A stretch of 64,000 nucleotides of DNA, from positions 90,035 to 154,034 of the forward strand of contig NZ_BMGC01000008.1 in assembly GCF_014639795.1 (NCBI RefSeq), read 5' to 3'. The translations under genes were made by a program, and so were the position numbers. The stretch comes from Gordonia jinhuaensis. GTDB taxonomy: Bacteria; Actinomycetota; Actinomycetes; Mycobacteriales; Mycobacteriaceae. This document shows, piece by piece, positions 8,383 to 19,434 of this stretch; position 1 is the first letter of the stretch, and the number at the start of each line of letters is the position of its first letter. The notes under the pieces were generated by a model. That model had not been told where the DNA came from. It saw only the letters and a list, made by a program, of their open reading frames with translations, and ran no database searches.

Positions 8383-9301
8383 ACACCCGATGATGACTGA
8401 CGAAGTCGCGGTGCGCACCGTCGATCGGATCGGTGAAGCTCAGCCGGTGTGCGACCAACCGCAGCGGGCGGGAGAAGTCGCCGGCATCGGGGAGCGCCGC
8501 GAGATCCGGCCGCACCTGCGGGTAGAGCGGATCGTCGACGATCGGCACGCCCAGACCGGCCATGTGGACCCGCAGCTGATGGGTGCGGCCTGTCGACGGC
8601 GACAGTCGGTAGACACCGAGACCATCCGACACCGTCTCGACGAGCTCGATCCGGCTGATCGCATTGGGCGGCCCCTCGACCAGCCGGGCGCGCAGATCCC
8701 CGGCGGTCTTGTCGATGCGGTTGGCCACCTCGACGCCACTGCGCAGCCGCTCGTCGGCCCGCGCCAGCGCCCGGTACTCCTTGACCACCGCACGCTCGGC
8801 GAACAGTCGCTGATACGGCTCGCGCACCGGCTTGCGCAAGGTGAAGACCAGCACTCCCGCCGTGAGCCGGTCGAGTCGATGTACGGGGGCGACCGCATCG
8901 CTGCCGAGTTCGCGACGCAGCCGGACCAGCGCGCTCTGCACCACGTGCCGACCGCGCGGCATCGTGGCCAGGAAGTGGGGCTTGTCGACCACCACGATGT
9001 TGTCGTCGCGGTGCAGGATCGGCAGGTCGAACGGGATGGGGACCTCGTCGGGCAGGTCGCGGTAGAGGAACACCGACGAGTTCACCCGGGCGGGCGCGTC
9101 GAGGTCGACCACCGTCCCGTCGGCATCGACGACCTCCCCGCGCTCACCGCGCCGACGCAGCCCCTCGATCCCCACCTCGGCACCCGAGGCCGTTGCGAGG
9201 ATCGCCTCGGCGACGCTGGTGTGACCGGCCCGCAGGACCACCCGCGTCGCGTCGACGCCGTCGCGGGGCGGCAGCGGCGACGGTCTGCGCCGACGCGCCA
9301 C
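8363..9301 (-). CDS. RluA-family pseudouridine synthase
   Basis: 312 aa. The catalytic aspartate is D144 in PVHRLDRLTAGVL, the RluA/RluD motif II. Later motifs (GRTHQLRVHMAGLGVPIVDDPLY) also fit the family. An N-terminal segment of about 90 residues may be a degenerate S4-like or other RNA-binding extension. It isomerises uridine in rRNA or tRNA; the exact position cannot be assigned. The gene is followed by an overlapping hypothetical gene and preceded 4 nt upstream by the SRPBCC gene, so it belongs to one minus-strand unit. Confidence 0.88.
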   Translation of the reverse strand: MARRRRPSPLPPRDGVDATRVVLRAGHTSVAEAILATASGAEVGIEGLRRRGERGEVVDADGTVVDLDAPARVNSSVFLYRDLPDEVPIPFDLPILHRDDNIVVVDKPHFLATMPRGRHVVQSALVRLRRELGSDAVAPVHRLDRLTAGVLVFTLRKPVREPYQRLFAERAVVKEYRALARADERLRSGVEVANRIDKTAGDLRARLVEGPPNAISRIELVETVSDGLGVYRLSPSTGRTHQLRVHMAGLGVPIVDDPLYPQVRPDLAALPDAGDFSRPLRLVAHRLSFTDPIDGAHRDFVSHHRVCDHREL

Positions 9302-9305
9302 CGGA

Positions 9306-9743
9306 TCAGCTCTCCAGTCGCGACTTCAGGTTCGACAACACCGATGCCTGGATCTTCTTCAGTCCCAGCGGGGCGAAGGTCTTCTCGAAGAATCCGCCCA
9401 CGCCGCCGGCGCCGTTCCAGCTGGTCTCGGTGGTGACTTCGGTGCCGGTGCCTGCTTCGGTGACCGTGTAGGTGGTCACCATCGACGAGTTCTCGTCGGT
9501 CTCGGTGATGGTGTTGCCGGCCACCGTCACATGTGCCTTGACATTGCGGGACCGCTTCGAGGTGGCCTGCAGAGTCCACACGGCAACGGTTCCGTCGCCG
9601 TGGCCACCCTCGAGCACGCCGTAGTCGAGATACTGCTCGGGCAGGATCTGCGGGCGCACCTCCTTGTAGTCCTCGAGCGCTGCGAGCACCGCATCCGGTG
9701 CGGCGTTGATGTACTCCGACTGCGTCGCATTGACCTTGGCCAC
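9306..9743 (-). CDS. SRPBCC (START-like) family protein
   Basis: 145 aa small ligand-binding fold of the polyketide cyclase/Bet v1 superfamily. An N-terminal INAAPDAVLAALEDYKEVRP segment is followed by alternating beta strands (VTVAGNTITETDENSSMVTTYTV) and a C-terminal helix. The start is a GTG with AGGTGG about 8 nt upstream. It is divergent from a FAD oxidoreductase/methyltransferase pair, as Rv3718c is from Rv3719-Rv3720, so a lipid-binding helper role is possible but unproven. Confidence 0.82.
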   Translation of the reverse strand: MAKVNATQSEYINAAPDAVLAALEDYKEVRPQILPEQYLDYGVLEGGHGDGTVAVWTLQATSKRSRNVKAHVTVAGNTITETDENSSMVTTYTVTEAGTGTEVTTETSWNGAGGVGGFFEKTFAPLGLKKIQASVLSNLKSRLES

Positions 9744-9840
9744 CGCTCGTCCACCTCATCTTCTCGCGCGCGTGTGTCGCGCTCGTCCGTTGTCTGGCGG
9801 GCCCTGAGCCCGCACATCTTCCACCGAGCCTGCCAGATGA

Positions 9841-9886
9841 CCGTGGTCCTCAGGCGAGAGGTGCCGTGGTCCTCAGACGAAAGGCG
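9841..9886. repeat. 23-bp tandem repeat in a divergent promoter region
   Basis: Two adjacent 23-bp copies (9841-9863 and 9864-9886), both beginning CCGTGGTCCTCAG, match at 20 of 23 positions. They lie between the SRPBCC gene and the FAD oxidoreductase, just upstream of a possible promoter (TTGGCG 9924-9929, 18 nt, TAGGCT 9948-9953). They could be paired regulator sites. Confidence 0.55.
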
Positions 9887-10017
9887 CCTGCCGACGCAGG
9901 CACGCACGATGAGGTCCCCACCGTTGGCGACGTATCGGGTGACCACATAGGCTCGGAGCCGCAGTGCCGCTCGCGGGTATGGCGACCGGCACCACGGAGG
10001 GAGCGCGAGAGAAGCCG

Positions 10018-11436
10018 ATGACGTCGCAGGAATTGGGTCGAACCGGATACGCCGAAGGCGTGGAACGGCTACTCGCCAGTTACCGCGCGATCCCGGCCGA
10101 CGGACGCGTCCGGCTGGCGAAGAAGACCTCCAACCTGTTTCGGGCACGCGCGAAAAATCCCTATCCCGGCCTCGACGTCTCGGGCCTGTCCGGGGTGATC
10201 GAGGTCGACCCGCAGGCGGGCACCGCCGATGTGGCCGGCATGTGCACCTACGAGGATCTGGTAGCCGTGACCCTGCGTTACGGCTTTGCGCCCTATGTGG
10301 TTCCGCAACTCAAGACCATCACACTCGGCGGCGCGGTGACCGGACTCGGTATCGAAAGCACGTCGTTTCGCAACGGACTGCCCCACGAGTCGGTCCTGGA
10401 AATGGACATTCTCACCGGCTCCGGCGAGATCGTGACCGCATCCCCCGACGGCGAGAACTCCGACCTCTACTTCGGTTTCCCGAATTCCTATGGGACGCTT
10501 GGCTATTCCACACGCCTGAAGATCAAGCTCGAGCAGGTCAAGCCATTCGTCGAACTGCGTCATGTCCGCTTCACCTCGCTGCAGGACATGCAGGACAGCC
10601 TGATCGACATCGTGGAGCACCGTACTTACCAGGACGAACAGGTGGACTACCTCGACGGCGTGATCTTCACCGCCGACGAGTGCTACCTGGTACTCGGGCG
10701 GGCCAGCGAGACCGCGCACCGCTCACCGAGCGACTACACCGGACTCGACATCTACTACCGGTCGATCCAGCACGGCGACACCGCACACCCCAAACGCGAC
10801 GTGCTCACCATCTCCGACTACCTGTGGCGCTGGGACACCGACTGGTTCTGGTGCTCGCGCGCATTCGGGGCGCAGAACCCGAAGATCCGTCGGTGGTGGC
10901 CAAAGCGCCTGTTGCGCAGCAGCTTCTACTGGAAGCTGATCGGCTACGACCATCGGTACAACATCGGCGACAAACTCGCCGCGCGGCGTGGCGAGCCCCC
11001 GCAGGAGCGCGTGGTCCAAGACATCGAGGTGCCGGTGGAGAACACCAGCGCATTCGCTCAGTGGTTCCTCGACAACATTCCGATCGAGCCGATCTGGCTG
11101 TGCCCCTTGCGACTTCGGGAACCGCTGCTTCCCGGCGCCGACCCGGCACGTCCGTGGCCGCTGTATCCGCTCGAACCCGGCCGCACCTATGTGAATTTCG
11201 GCTTCTGGTCGGCGGTTGCCACAGTGCCCGGTGAACCCGAGGGGTACACCAACCGTCGAATCGAAAAACGTGTGTCCGAACTCGACGGACACAAATCGCT
11301 GTACTCGGAGTCGTTCTACGATGAGGACGAATTCGATCAACTCTACGGCGGAGAAACCTACCGCCTGCTGAAAAAGCGCTACGACCCCGCGTCGCGGCTA
11401 TTGGATCTCTACGCCAAGGCGGTGAAACGTCAGTGA
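10018..11436 (+). CDS. FAD-linked oxidoreductase of the 10-methyl fatty acid (bfaA/tmsA) type
   Basis: About 472 aa. The N-terminal half is a PCMH-type FAD-binding domain (LSGVIEVDPQAGTADVAGMCTYEDL, then TLGGAVTGLGIESTSFRNG). It is followed, with a GTGA overlap, by a cyclopropane synthase-like methyltransferase. That pair (Rv3719-Rv3720 in M. tuberculosis, bfaA-bfaB or tmsA-tmsB elsewhere) is linked to 10-methyl stearic (tuberculostearic) acid, in which the oxidoreductase reduces the 10-methylene intermediate. The role is inferred from this context. A GTG at 9964 lies close to a candidate promoter and is an alternative start. Confidence 0.8.
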   Translation: MTSQELGRTGYAEGVERLLASYRAIPADGRVRLAKKTSNLFRARAKNPYPGLDVSGLSGVIEVDPQAGTADVAGMCTYEDLVAVTLRYGFAPYVVPQLKTITLGGAVTGLGIESTSFRNGLPHESVLEMDILTGSGEIVTASPDGENSDLYFGFPNSYGTLGYSTRLKIKLEQVKPFVELRHVRFTSLQDMQDSLIDIVEHRTYQDEQVDYLDGVIFTADECYLVLGRASETAHRSPSDYTGLDIYYRSIQHGDTAHPKRDVLTISDYLWRWDTDWFWCSRAFGAQNPKIRRWWPKRLLRSSFYWKLIGYDHRYNIGDKLAARRGEPPQERVVQDIEVPVENTSAFAQWFLDNIPIEPIWLCPLRLREPLLPGADPARPWPLYPLEPGRTYVNFGFWSAVATVPGEPEGYTNRRIEKRVSELDGHKSLYSESFYDEDEFDQLYGGETYRLLKKRYDPASRLLDLYAKAVKRQ

Positions 11437-12758
11437 CAACCTTCAAATCGGGCTCATCGGCCCCCATCGATCACACCGACACCGGAAAACTGACCCTCGC
11501 GCAGATCGTCGAGGCGGTGGCCGGTGACGATCTGAACATCCGGGTCACCGCATACGACGGATCGTCGGCCGGCCCCGAGGACGCACAGTTCGGCCTCGAT
11601 CTGGTGAGTCCGCGCGGCACCACCTATCTGGTGACCGCGCCCAGCGACCTCGGCCTGGCCCGCGCCTACATCTCCGGAGATCTGGTGCTGCGCGGCGGGC
11701 ATCCCGCCGATCCTTATGAGGCGCTGCGGGCACTGTCCGATGACGTGAGTTTCAAACGCCCCTCGGCGCGCACACTGGCCGCGATCACCCGCTCACTCGG
11801 ACTCGAGCACTTCAAGCCGATCGCACCGCCGCCCCAGGAGGCACTGCCCCGGTGGCGGCGTATCGCCGAGGGCCTGCGGCACTCGAAGACTCGTGACGCC
11901 GAGGCGATCCATCACCACTACGACGTGTCGAACACGTTCTACGAGTATGTACTCGGACCGTCGATGACCTACACCTGCGCCTGCTATCCCGAGCGTGCTG
12001 CCTCACTCGAACAAGCCCAGGAGAACAAGTACCGCCTGGTGTTCGAGAAGCTCGACCTCAAGCCCGGCGACCGGCTGCTCGACATCGGCTGCGGGTGGGG
12101 CGGCATGGTCCGCTATGCCGCACGCCAGGGTGTGAAGGCGCTGGGCGTGACCCTGTCGCGTGAGCAGGCCGAATGGGCCCAGAAGGCCATCGTCGACGAA
12201 GGACTCACCGATCTCGCCGAGGTCCGCTACAGCGACTACCGCGACGTGTCCGAGGGCGATTTCGACGCGGTGTCGTCGATCGGCCTGACCGAGCACATCG
12301 GCGTGGCCAATTACGCCGGCTACTTCTCCTTCATCCGCGGCAAGCTGCGGGTGGGCGGCAAGCTGCTCAACCACTGCATCACCCGACCCGACAACAAGGC
12401 GAACAAGCGCGCCGGTTCGTTCATCGACCGGTATGTGTTCCCCGACGGCGAGCTGACCGGCTCGGGCACCATCATCACCAAACTGCAGGACATCGGCGGT
12501 ATGGAGGTGATCCACGAGGAGAATCTGCGCGAGCACTACGCGATGACGCTGCGCGACTGGAACGCCAATCTCCTCGAGAACTGGGATGCCGCGGTCGCCG
12601 AGGTCGGCGAGGGCACGGCACGCCTGTGGGGCCTGTACATGGCCGGCTGCCGAATCGGCTTCGAGCGCAACGTCGTTCAGCTGCACCAGGTGCTCGCGGT
12701 CAAACTCGACGACAAGGGATCGGTCAACGTTCCGCTGCGCCCGTGGTGGCGGCCGTAG
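11433..12758 (+). CDS. SAM-dependent methyltransferase, cyclopropane-fatty-acid synthase family
   Basis: 441 aa. The SAM-binding motif DIGCGWGGMVRYAA and the preceding HHYDVSNTFYEYVLGPSMTYTCACYP are hallmarks of the CFA synthase family, whose substrate is an unsaturated acyl chain in a membrane phospholipid. The first 130 or so residues form the extra N-terminal domain of long CFA enzymes. Its GTG overlaps the end of the FAD oxidoreductase by 4 nt, so the two are coupled. Together they probably methylate oleoyl chains at C10; a cyclopropane product remains possible. Confidence 0.85.
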   Translation: MTTFKSGSSAPIDHTDTGKLTLAQIVEAVAGDDLNIRVTAYDGSSAGPEDAQFGLDLVSPRGTTYLVTAPSDLGLARAYISGDLVLRGGHPADPYEALRALSDDVSFKRPSARTLAAITRSLGLEHFKPIAPPPQEALPRWRRIAEGLRHSKTRDAEAIHHHYDVSNTFYEYVLGPSMTYTCACYPERAASLEQAQENKYRLVFEKLDLKPGDRLLDIGCGWGGMVRYAARQGVKALGVTLSREQAEWAQKAIVDEGLTDLAEVRYSDYRDVSEGDFDAVSSIGLTEHIGVANYAGYFSFIRGKLRVGGKLLNHCITRPDNKANKRAGSFIDRYVFPDGELTGSGTIITKLQDIGGMEVIHEENLREHYAMTLRDWNANLLENWDAAVAEVGEGTARLWGLYMAGCRIGFERNVVQLHQVLAVKLDDKGSVNVPLRPWWRP

Positions 12759-12770
12759 CGGTTCGCCTCG

Positions 12771-12800
12771 CACCCCTGGGTGCTACCAGCACCCCGGGTG
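12771..12800. terminator. Hairpin between convergent genes
   Basis: Arms 12771-12784 and 12788-12800 (AGCACCCCGGGTG) pair with one bulge around a 3-nt ACC loop. It lies exactly between the methyltransferase stop and the dnaX stop, where a bidirectional terminator is expected. No T-run follows, as is common in actinobacteria. Confidence 0.55.
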
Positions 12801-15008
12801 CTATCCCTGCTCGTTGACCACCCGTGCACCCAGTTCGCTGGTGAGCAGCTCGAGGGCAACCTCGTCGGGATCCTTCCGTAGCTCGGATTCACCCGAGTGC
12901 ACCCCGGCGATCATCTCCTCGCGTTCGGCATCGGTCAGGTCGTCGTCGGAGACCGGTTCCGGCTCGGGGACGTCGTCGGGCGGCGGGGGTGTGTCACCGC
13001 TCGACCCGGCCGTCTCGCCGGAGCCCGCCGCAGCGGGCTGCCCCTCCCGGGCAACTCCCTCGCGACTCGGACGCACGAATCCTTGTTTCGCGGGGGCAGC
13101 CGAACGCGGTCCGGCCGGTGCGTCTGCCGGTGTGGTGGCGGTGCGGTGGATGACCTCCACCGACCAGTCGCCGCCGAGCACCTCACCGAAGGCGGCCGTG
13201 AGCACACCGGTACCGCGCGGCGAGGACAGCCGCCCGACCAACGGCGGCGATACGTGACTGAGCACCACCGTCTGTCCGTCGACGCGTTCGACCGCCGCGT
13301 CCGAGAGCATCACCTCGATGATCTTGTCGTGTGCACGCACATGTTCGCGAACCTGCTGCCACACCTGGCGAACCGCGTCGGCGTCGATCGACGTCGACGG
13401 CTGCTCGGGCCCGGGTTCTTGTTCGGGGTCGACAACCGGCTCCGGTTCGGGCGCAGGTTCGGACTCGGCTAGCGGTTCGGACTCGGCTAGCGGTTCCGGT
13501 TCGGCTAGCGGTTCCGGTTCGACTGGCGGTTCGGGTTCGGCGAGCGGCGCGGACTCAGCGACCGGTTCGGGCTCGGGCATCGGATCGGGCTCGGACACCG
13601 GCGCGGCAACTACCGATTCCGCACGCACCGACTCGGGTGCCCGGGTGGCGACCTCGGGAACGGGAGGCGGAGCCGGGACGGCCTCATCCGCCTTGCGCTG
13701 AGACGGTCTGATGTACCTGGGTGCCGGCTCATCGGGCGCAGCGGCGGGTGCGGGTCCGGTGGCGGTCGGTGCCGGCGCGGCGGGCGCCGAATCGGCCACC
13801 TGCGCACCTCCGGAATGCACGGCCGGTGGCGTGGGCAACGCATTCGGGGTCACCCCCGACAGTTGCTGCTCCACTCGCTCGAGTCGCTGGAGCAGCGCTC
13901 CGTCACCGTCGCCTGCGGCAGGCAACAGGAGCCGGGCGCAGAGCACCTCGAGCAACAGCCGCGGCGACGTGGTCCCCCGCATCTCGCCGAGCGCCGCGTG
14001 CACGGTCTCGGCATAGCGGGTGAGAGCGGCCAGCCCGAGCCGGTCGACCTGGCCGCGCATGCGCTCGAGCTCGTCCTCGGGCACCTCGACCAGGCCGCGC
14101 TCGCCGGCGTCGGGCACAGCGTTGAGCAGGATCAGGTCACGGAAGCGGTCGAGCAGATCGACACCGAAACGGCGAGGGTCGTGCCCGGCGTTGATGACCC
14201 GCTCCACTGTGCCGAACAGCGTCGCACCGTCGGAGTCGGCGAGCGCACTGACCGCATCGTCGATGAGCGCCACGTCGGTGACACCGAGCAGGGCGACCGC
14301 ACGGTCGTAGGTGACGCCGTCCTCACCGGCGCCGGCCAGCAACTGGTCGAGCACCGACAGCGAGTCGCGCGGCGACCCACCGCCGGCGCGGACCACCAGC
14401 GGATACACCGCCGGATCGACGCGCACGTCCTCCTGCGCCACGATCCGTTCGAGCAGCCCGCGCATCACCGGCGGGGGCAGCAGACGGAACGGATAGTGGT
14501 GGGTCCGCGACCGGATGGTCGGCAGGACCTTCTCGGGCTCGGTGGTGGCGAACACGAAGATCAGGTGCTCGGGTGGTTCCTCGACGATCTTGAGCAAGGC
14601 GTTGAAACCCGCGTTGGTGACCATGTGGGCTTCGTCGATGATGAACACGCGATACCGCGACTGCGCCGGCGCGAAGAACGCACGATCGCGCAGGTCACGG
14701 GTGTCGTCGACACCACCATGACTCGCGGCGTCGAGCTCGACGACGTCGAGGTTGCCCGGCCCGCCGGGGGCGAGGGCCACACACGAATCGCACACCCCGC
14801 ACGGCGTGGACGTGGGGCCCTGCTCGCAGTTCAGCGAGCGCGCCAGGATGCGAGCCGATGATGTCTTGCCGCAGCCGCGCGGACCCGAGAACAGGTAGGC
14901 GTGGTTGATGCGCCCGGTGTCCAATGCACGCCGCAGCGGGTCGGTCACATGGTCTTGGCCGACGACCTCGGCGAACGTCGCAGGTCGATATGTCCGATAG
15001 AGCGCCAC
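12801..15008 (-). CDS. dnaX: DNA polymerase III subunit gamma/tau
   Basis: 735 aa. The start matches the family ([20 protein letters not shown]). Walker A is [10 protein letters not shown] at 42-51, the zinc module uses C61, C70, C73 and C76, and Walker B is VFIIDEAH. It is the ATPase of the clamp loader. After the conserved AAA+ and collar domains comes a long Pro/Glu/Ala linker of about 150 residues with hexapeptide repeats, then a C-terminal domain ([23 protein letters not shown]). No slippery A-rich frameshift signal was seen. It starts 9 nt after the GT87 gene and is the last gene of that operon. Confidence 0.96.
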   Translation of the reverse strand: MALYRTYRPATFAEVVGQDHVTDPLRRALDTGRINHAYLFSGPRGCGKTSSARILARSLNCEQGPTSTPCGVCDSCVALAPGGPGNLDVVELDAASHGGVDDTRDLRDRAFFAPAQSRYRVFIIDEAHMVTNAGFNALLKIVEEPPEHLIFVFATTEPEKVLPTIRSRTHHYPFRLLPPPVMRGLLERIVAQEDVRVDPAVYPLVVRAGGGSPRDSLSVLDQLLAGAGEDGVTYDRAVALLGVTDVALIDDAVSALADSDGATLFGTVERVINAGHDPRRFGVDLLDRFRDLILLNAVPDAGERGLVEVPEDELERMRGQVDRLGLAALTRYAETVHAALGEMRGTTSPRLLLEVLCARLLLPAAGDGDGALLQRLERVEQQLSGVTPNALPTPPAVHSGGAQVADSAPAAPAPTATGPAPAAAPDEPAPRYIRPSQRKADEAVPAPPPVPEVATRAPESVRAESVVAAPVSEPDPMPEPEPVAESAPLAEPEPPVEPEPLAEPEPLAESEPLAESEPAPEPEPVVDPEQEPGPEQPSTSIDADAVRQVWQQVREHVRAHDKIIEVMLSDAAVERVDGQTVVLSHVSPPLVGRLSSPRGTGVLTAAFGEVLGGDWSVEVIHRTATTPADAPAGPRSAAPAKQGFVRPSREGVAREGQPAAAGSGETAGSSGDTPPPPDDVPEPEPVSDDDLTDAEREEMIAGVHSGESELRKDPDEVALELLTSELGARVVNEQG
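13456..13545. repeat. 18-bp tandem repeats inside dnaX
   Basis: Five head-to-tail 18-bp units run from 13456. The first two are identical (GGTTCGGACTCGGCTAGC) and the other three differ at a few positions. Each encodes a hexapeptide of the type PLAESE or PLAEPE in the linker of dnaX, so the array keeps frame and can expand or contract without breaking the gene. Confidence 0.8.
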
Positions 15009-15017
15009 GTGTGCAGA

Positions 15018-16370
15018 CTACCGGCGTGCCCCGACAGCACGGGCGGCCTGTGCGAGCCGCGCCGGCGAGCGCCACGGTCCCCACCACAGCAGCGTCACCA
15101 CACACGTCACACCGAACACCCACAGGTAGGGCTGCGCGCTGAACCAGTGCCACTGCGGCGGGGTGGGGATCATGAACAGGCCCATCGCGTAGAACTCCCG
15201 GAAGTGGGCGGTACCCACCTGCAGCGGATGCGGGTAATGCGACTTCCACAGGAACACCGAGACGTAGAGCGCACAGAAGGCCACGACCGCGGCGGCCAGA
15301 CGGACCCACCGGCCGTTGTCGACCGCGCTGATCATCAGGTGCACCAGATGGGCGGCCAGCGGGACGAACCACACCCAGTGATGACCCCAGCTGAACGGCG
15401 ACACCGATGTGCTGGTCATGCCGACGATGGCCAGCGCCAGCACCGCCGCGCCGCGCCGGTAGGCCACCACCGCAGCCGTCAGCCCGAGCACCAGCGCCAC
15501 CCCTGCCAGCAGCAGCCACAGGCCCGTGGGCGGGGAGTCGGTACGCAGGATCGAGGCCAGCGCCCCCGTGATCGACTGATTGCTCGGGGCGCGCACCGGA
15601 CCCACCCGCCGCGAATCCCAGAGCGTCTCGGTCCAGAACTTCTTCGACGCCCTCGGCATCGCCAGCGCCCCGATGGCCACCGTGAGTACACCTGCGACGA
15701 CTGCGATGATCGCCGCGCGTGTCCGTCTGATCGCCAGCAGGTACACCGCGAACAGTGCCGGGGTCAGCTTGATCCCGGCCGTCAGTCCCACCATCACGCC
15801 TTGAAGCCGTGACCCGCCAGGGCGCAGCAGGTCCCACAGGATCAAGGCCATGATCACGACGTTGACCTGGCCGTACCACACGGTGGTGCGCACCGGTTCC
15901 ATCATCGAACACACCGCGGCGACCGCGATCGCCAACACCCACGTGCGGGAATTGAGCCGATACCCGAAACTTTTGAAACACAACAACACCGACGCGACGA
16001 GTGCGATCACGGTCAGTGAACTCCACACCAGCACCGCGGTGTGATGGGACATGTGCACCAGTGGGATGAACGCCAATGTGGAGAACGGACTGTAGGTGTA
16101 CATGAACAGACCGAGCACCGGACCGTCGTACACGGGCTGACGATGCAGGACATGCCGCGCTCCCGCGCGATAGACCTCGAGGTCAATCTGGTTGTGGAAC
16201 AAGCCGAACGGCCGGCTGTGCCACGGGATGAACGTCACCTGCAGGTAAAGGGCGACAAACCCCGCCACCACGAAAATGCCCACCACCCAAAGACTTCGAT
16301 GGGTTCTGGGTGAAGCGCTCCGCGCATGCGCGGCAGCTGCGGTGTGCTCAGCCACAATGTCCTCTGCCAT
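15018..16370 (-). CDS. GT87-family (DUF2029) polyprenyl-phosphate-mannose-dependent mannosyltransferase-like protein
   Basis: 450 aa with about ten hydrophobic segments by eye. The first periplasmic loop carries FHNQIDLEVYRAGAR, matching the conserved acidic motif of GT-C glycosyltransferases such as PimE and Rv2181. Further conserved parts are EPVRTTVWYGQVNVV and the SPFSWGHHWVWFVPL segment. It probably adds alpha-1,2-mannose to lipoglycans (PIM/LAM) on the outer face of the membrane; acceptor and linkage are inferred. A close paralogue lies immediately upstream. Confidence 0.82.
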   Translation of the reverse strand: MAEDIVAEHTAAAAHARSASPRTHRSLWVVGIFVVAGFVALYLQVTFIPWHSRPFGLFHNQIDLEVYRAGARHVLHRQPVYDGPVLGLFMYTYSPFSTLAFIPLVHMSHHTAVLVWSSLTVIALVASVLLCFKSFGYRLNSRTWVLAIAVAAVCSMMEPVRTTVWYGQVNVVIMALILWDLLRPGGSRLQGVMVGLTAGIKLTPALFAVYLLAIRRTRAAIIAVVAGVLTVAIGALAMPRASKKFWTETLWDSRRVGPVRAPSNQSITGALASILRTDSPPTGLWLLLAGVALVLGLTAAVVAYRRGAAVLALAIVGMTSTSVSPFSWGHHWVWFVPLAAHLVHLMISAVDNGRWVRLAAAVVAFCALYVSVFLWKSHYPHPLQVGTAHFREFYAMGLFMIPTPPQWHWFSAQPYLWVFGVTCVVTLLWWGPWRSPARLAQAARAVGARR

Positions 16371-16430
16371 GGTCCGGTGAGGATCATAACCACAAATTCA
16401 CCGGCGCCACTGCACCCCCACATGATGACC

Positions 16431-16472
16431 GAATTCAGTCGTCGAATTCAGCTGATCGAATTCGTGGAATTC
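16431..16472. repeat. Cluster of four GAATTC palindromes
   Basis: GAATTC occurs four times within 42 bp (16431, 16444, 16458 and 16467), spaced 13, 14 and 9 bp. The cluster covers the last codons of the upstream GT87 gene and the gap before the next one. Chance expectation in this GC-rich DNA is far lower. Overlapping hairpins could form in the transcript between the two cistrons. Confidence 0.6.
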
Positions 16473-17767
16473 TGCTTCGAGCGGGTCCACCACAGCGTCG
16501 CCACGGTCGCGACCACAGTGAACACGAAGACCCAGTTGTAGGGGTCGTAGACGAACCACCGCAGCCAGCTCGGTGAGGAGAGGAAGAACGTCCCGGTGAG
16601 ATACGCGTCGGGAACCCACCACTGCACGTAGAGAATCGGATACGGCAGATACGTCGGCCAGGCGAACATCGCCAGGAACACCGCGACGATCGCCACGACC
16701 GCGGCGATGCGCATCACCAGTGTGCGGGAGCGGACCACCCGATCGATCCCGATCACGGTCAACGGCACCACCCATACCCAGTGGTGGCCCCACGACATCG
16801 GCGACACCACCGCCGACGCCAGCCCGATGATCGTCACGGCCAGCAGTTCGCGCCCGACCTGACTGGCCCATGTCGCGGCGAAGAACGCCGCCACCAGCGC
16901 CACCACGGCCAGCGCCATCCACAGCGCGGTACTCGGGTGTGCGGTGTTCTCCAGGTTCGCGATCGCCCCACGCAACGACTGGTTGCCCAGCGTGTTGGGC
17001 GCACCGACCCGGTTGGAGTCCATCAGCGAATGTGTCCAGTACGTCCACGACTCGCCGGGCATGATGGCGAATCCCACCGCGATGGTCGCGACGAAGGTCA
17101 GCAGCGAGTTACGTACCGCCTTGAAGTCCCGTGTGAACACCAGATACGGGATGAACAGCAGTGGCGTGAGCTTGATGCCGCCGGTGAGCCCGACAGAGAA
17201 GCCACGCCACCGCGATCCCCGTGGACGGGTCAGATCCCACACGATCACCAGCATCAGGAAGGCGTTGATCTGGCCGAACCAGATGGTCGAGCGGACCGGT
17301 TCGAGCAGGGTCAGGATCACCACCAGACACGCCGCGATCACCCGCAGGGGCATCGTCGCGCGGTATCCGAGCGCGCGGAACGACAGCATCACCGTCAGAT
17401 ACAGCGCCACGAAGGTGAGCGTCACCCACACCACCTGGGCGGCGACGAACGGCATCAGCGTGAACGGCATGAACATGACCACCGAGATCGGCGTGTACGT
17501 GTAGTCCATGACGCCGAGCAGCTTCGCGTGATAGAGGCTCTGCCCGTCGAGGACCACCCGCGCGCCGTCGCGGTAGACACCCAGGTCGAGCTGGTTGTCG
17601 AACATCCCCCAGAACGGCTGGCCGAGGGGGACGACGAGATGCTGGACCCAGAGCGCGATCGCCGCGCCGATCACGAAGGCGCCGGCGAGAATCCAGGGAT
17701 AGGGCAGTACTCGGGCCGAGGGACGATCAATTGCGATCGCGGGGCTCGCGACCGACAACCGTGTCAT
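16448..17767 (-). CDS. GT87-family (DUF2029) mannosyltransferase-like protein, paralogue
   Basis: 439 aa multi-spanning membrane protein with the same landmarks as its neighbour: FDNQLDLGVYRDGAR in the first loop, EPVRSTIWFGQINAF, GIKLTPLLFIPYLV and SPMSWGHHWVWVVPL. The two genes look like an old tandem duplication. This one starts 8 nt after the aspartate aminotransferase stop, so aminotransferase, both GT87 genes and dnaX form one minus-strand run. In M. tuberculosis the aminotransferase and dnaX are adjacent, so the GT87 pair is an insertion relative to that order. Confidence 0.82.
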   Translation of the reverse strand: MTRLSVASPAIAIDRPSARVLPYPWILAGAFVIGAAIALWVQHLVVPLGQPFWGMFDNQLDLGVYRDGARVVLDGQSLYHAKLLGVMDYTYTPISVVMFMPFTLMPFVAAQVVWVTLTFVALYLTVMLSFRALGYRATMPLRVIAACLVVILTLLEPVRSTIWFGQINAFLMLVIVWDLTRPRGSRWRGFSVGLTGGIKLTPLLFIPYLVFTRDFKAVRNSLLTFVATIAVGFAIMPGESWTYWTHSLMDSNRVGAPNTLGNQSLRGAIANLENTAHPSTALWMALAVVALVAAFFAATWASQVGRELLAVTIIGLASAVVSPMSWGHHWVWVVPLTVIGIDRVVRSRTLVMRIAAVVAIVAVFLAMFAWPTYLPYPILYVQWWVPDAYLTGTFFLSSPSWLRWFVYDPYNWVFVFTVVATVATLWWTRSKQNSTNSIS

Positions 17768-17775
17768 CGGGCCCG

Positions 17776-19431
<1,656 letters not shown>

Positions 19432-19434
19432 ACG

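Noticed and set aside
13456..13900. Long plus-strand open frames through the dnaX linker rich in Gly, Ser and Ala
   Set aside because: They are mirror readings of the Pro/Glu/Ala repeats of dnaX on the other strand; no start signals or domains.
12801..15008. Programmed frameshift in dnaX giving a short gamma form
   Set aside because: No A-rich slippery heptamer with a following hairpin was seen; only the full-length product is supported.
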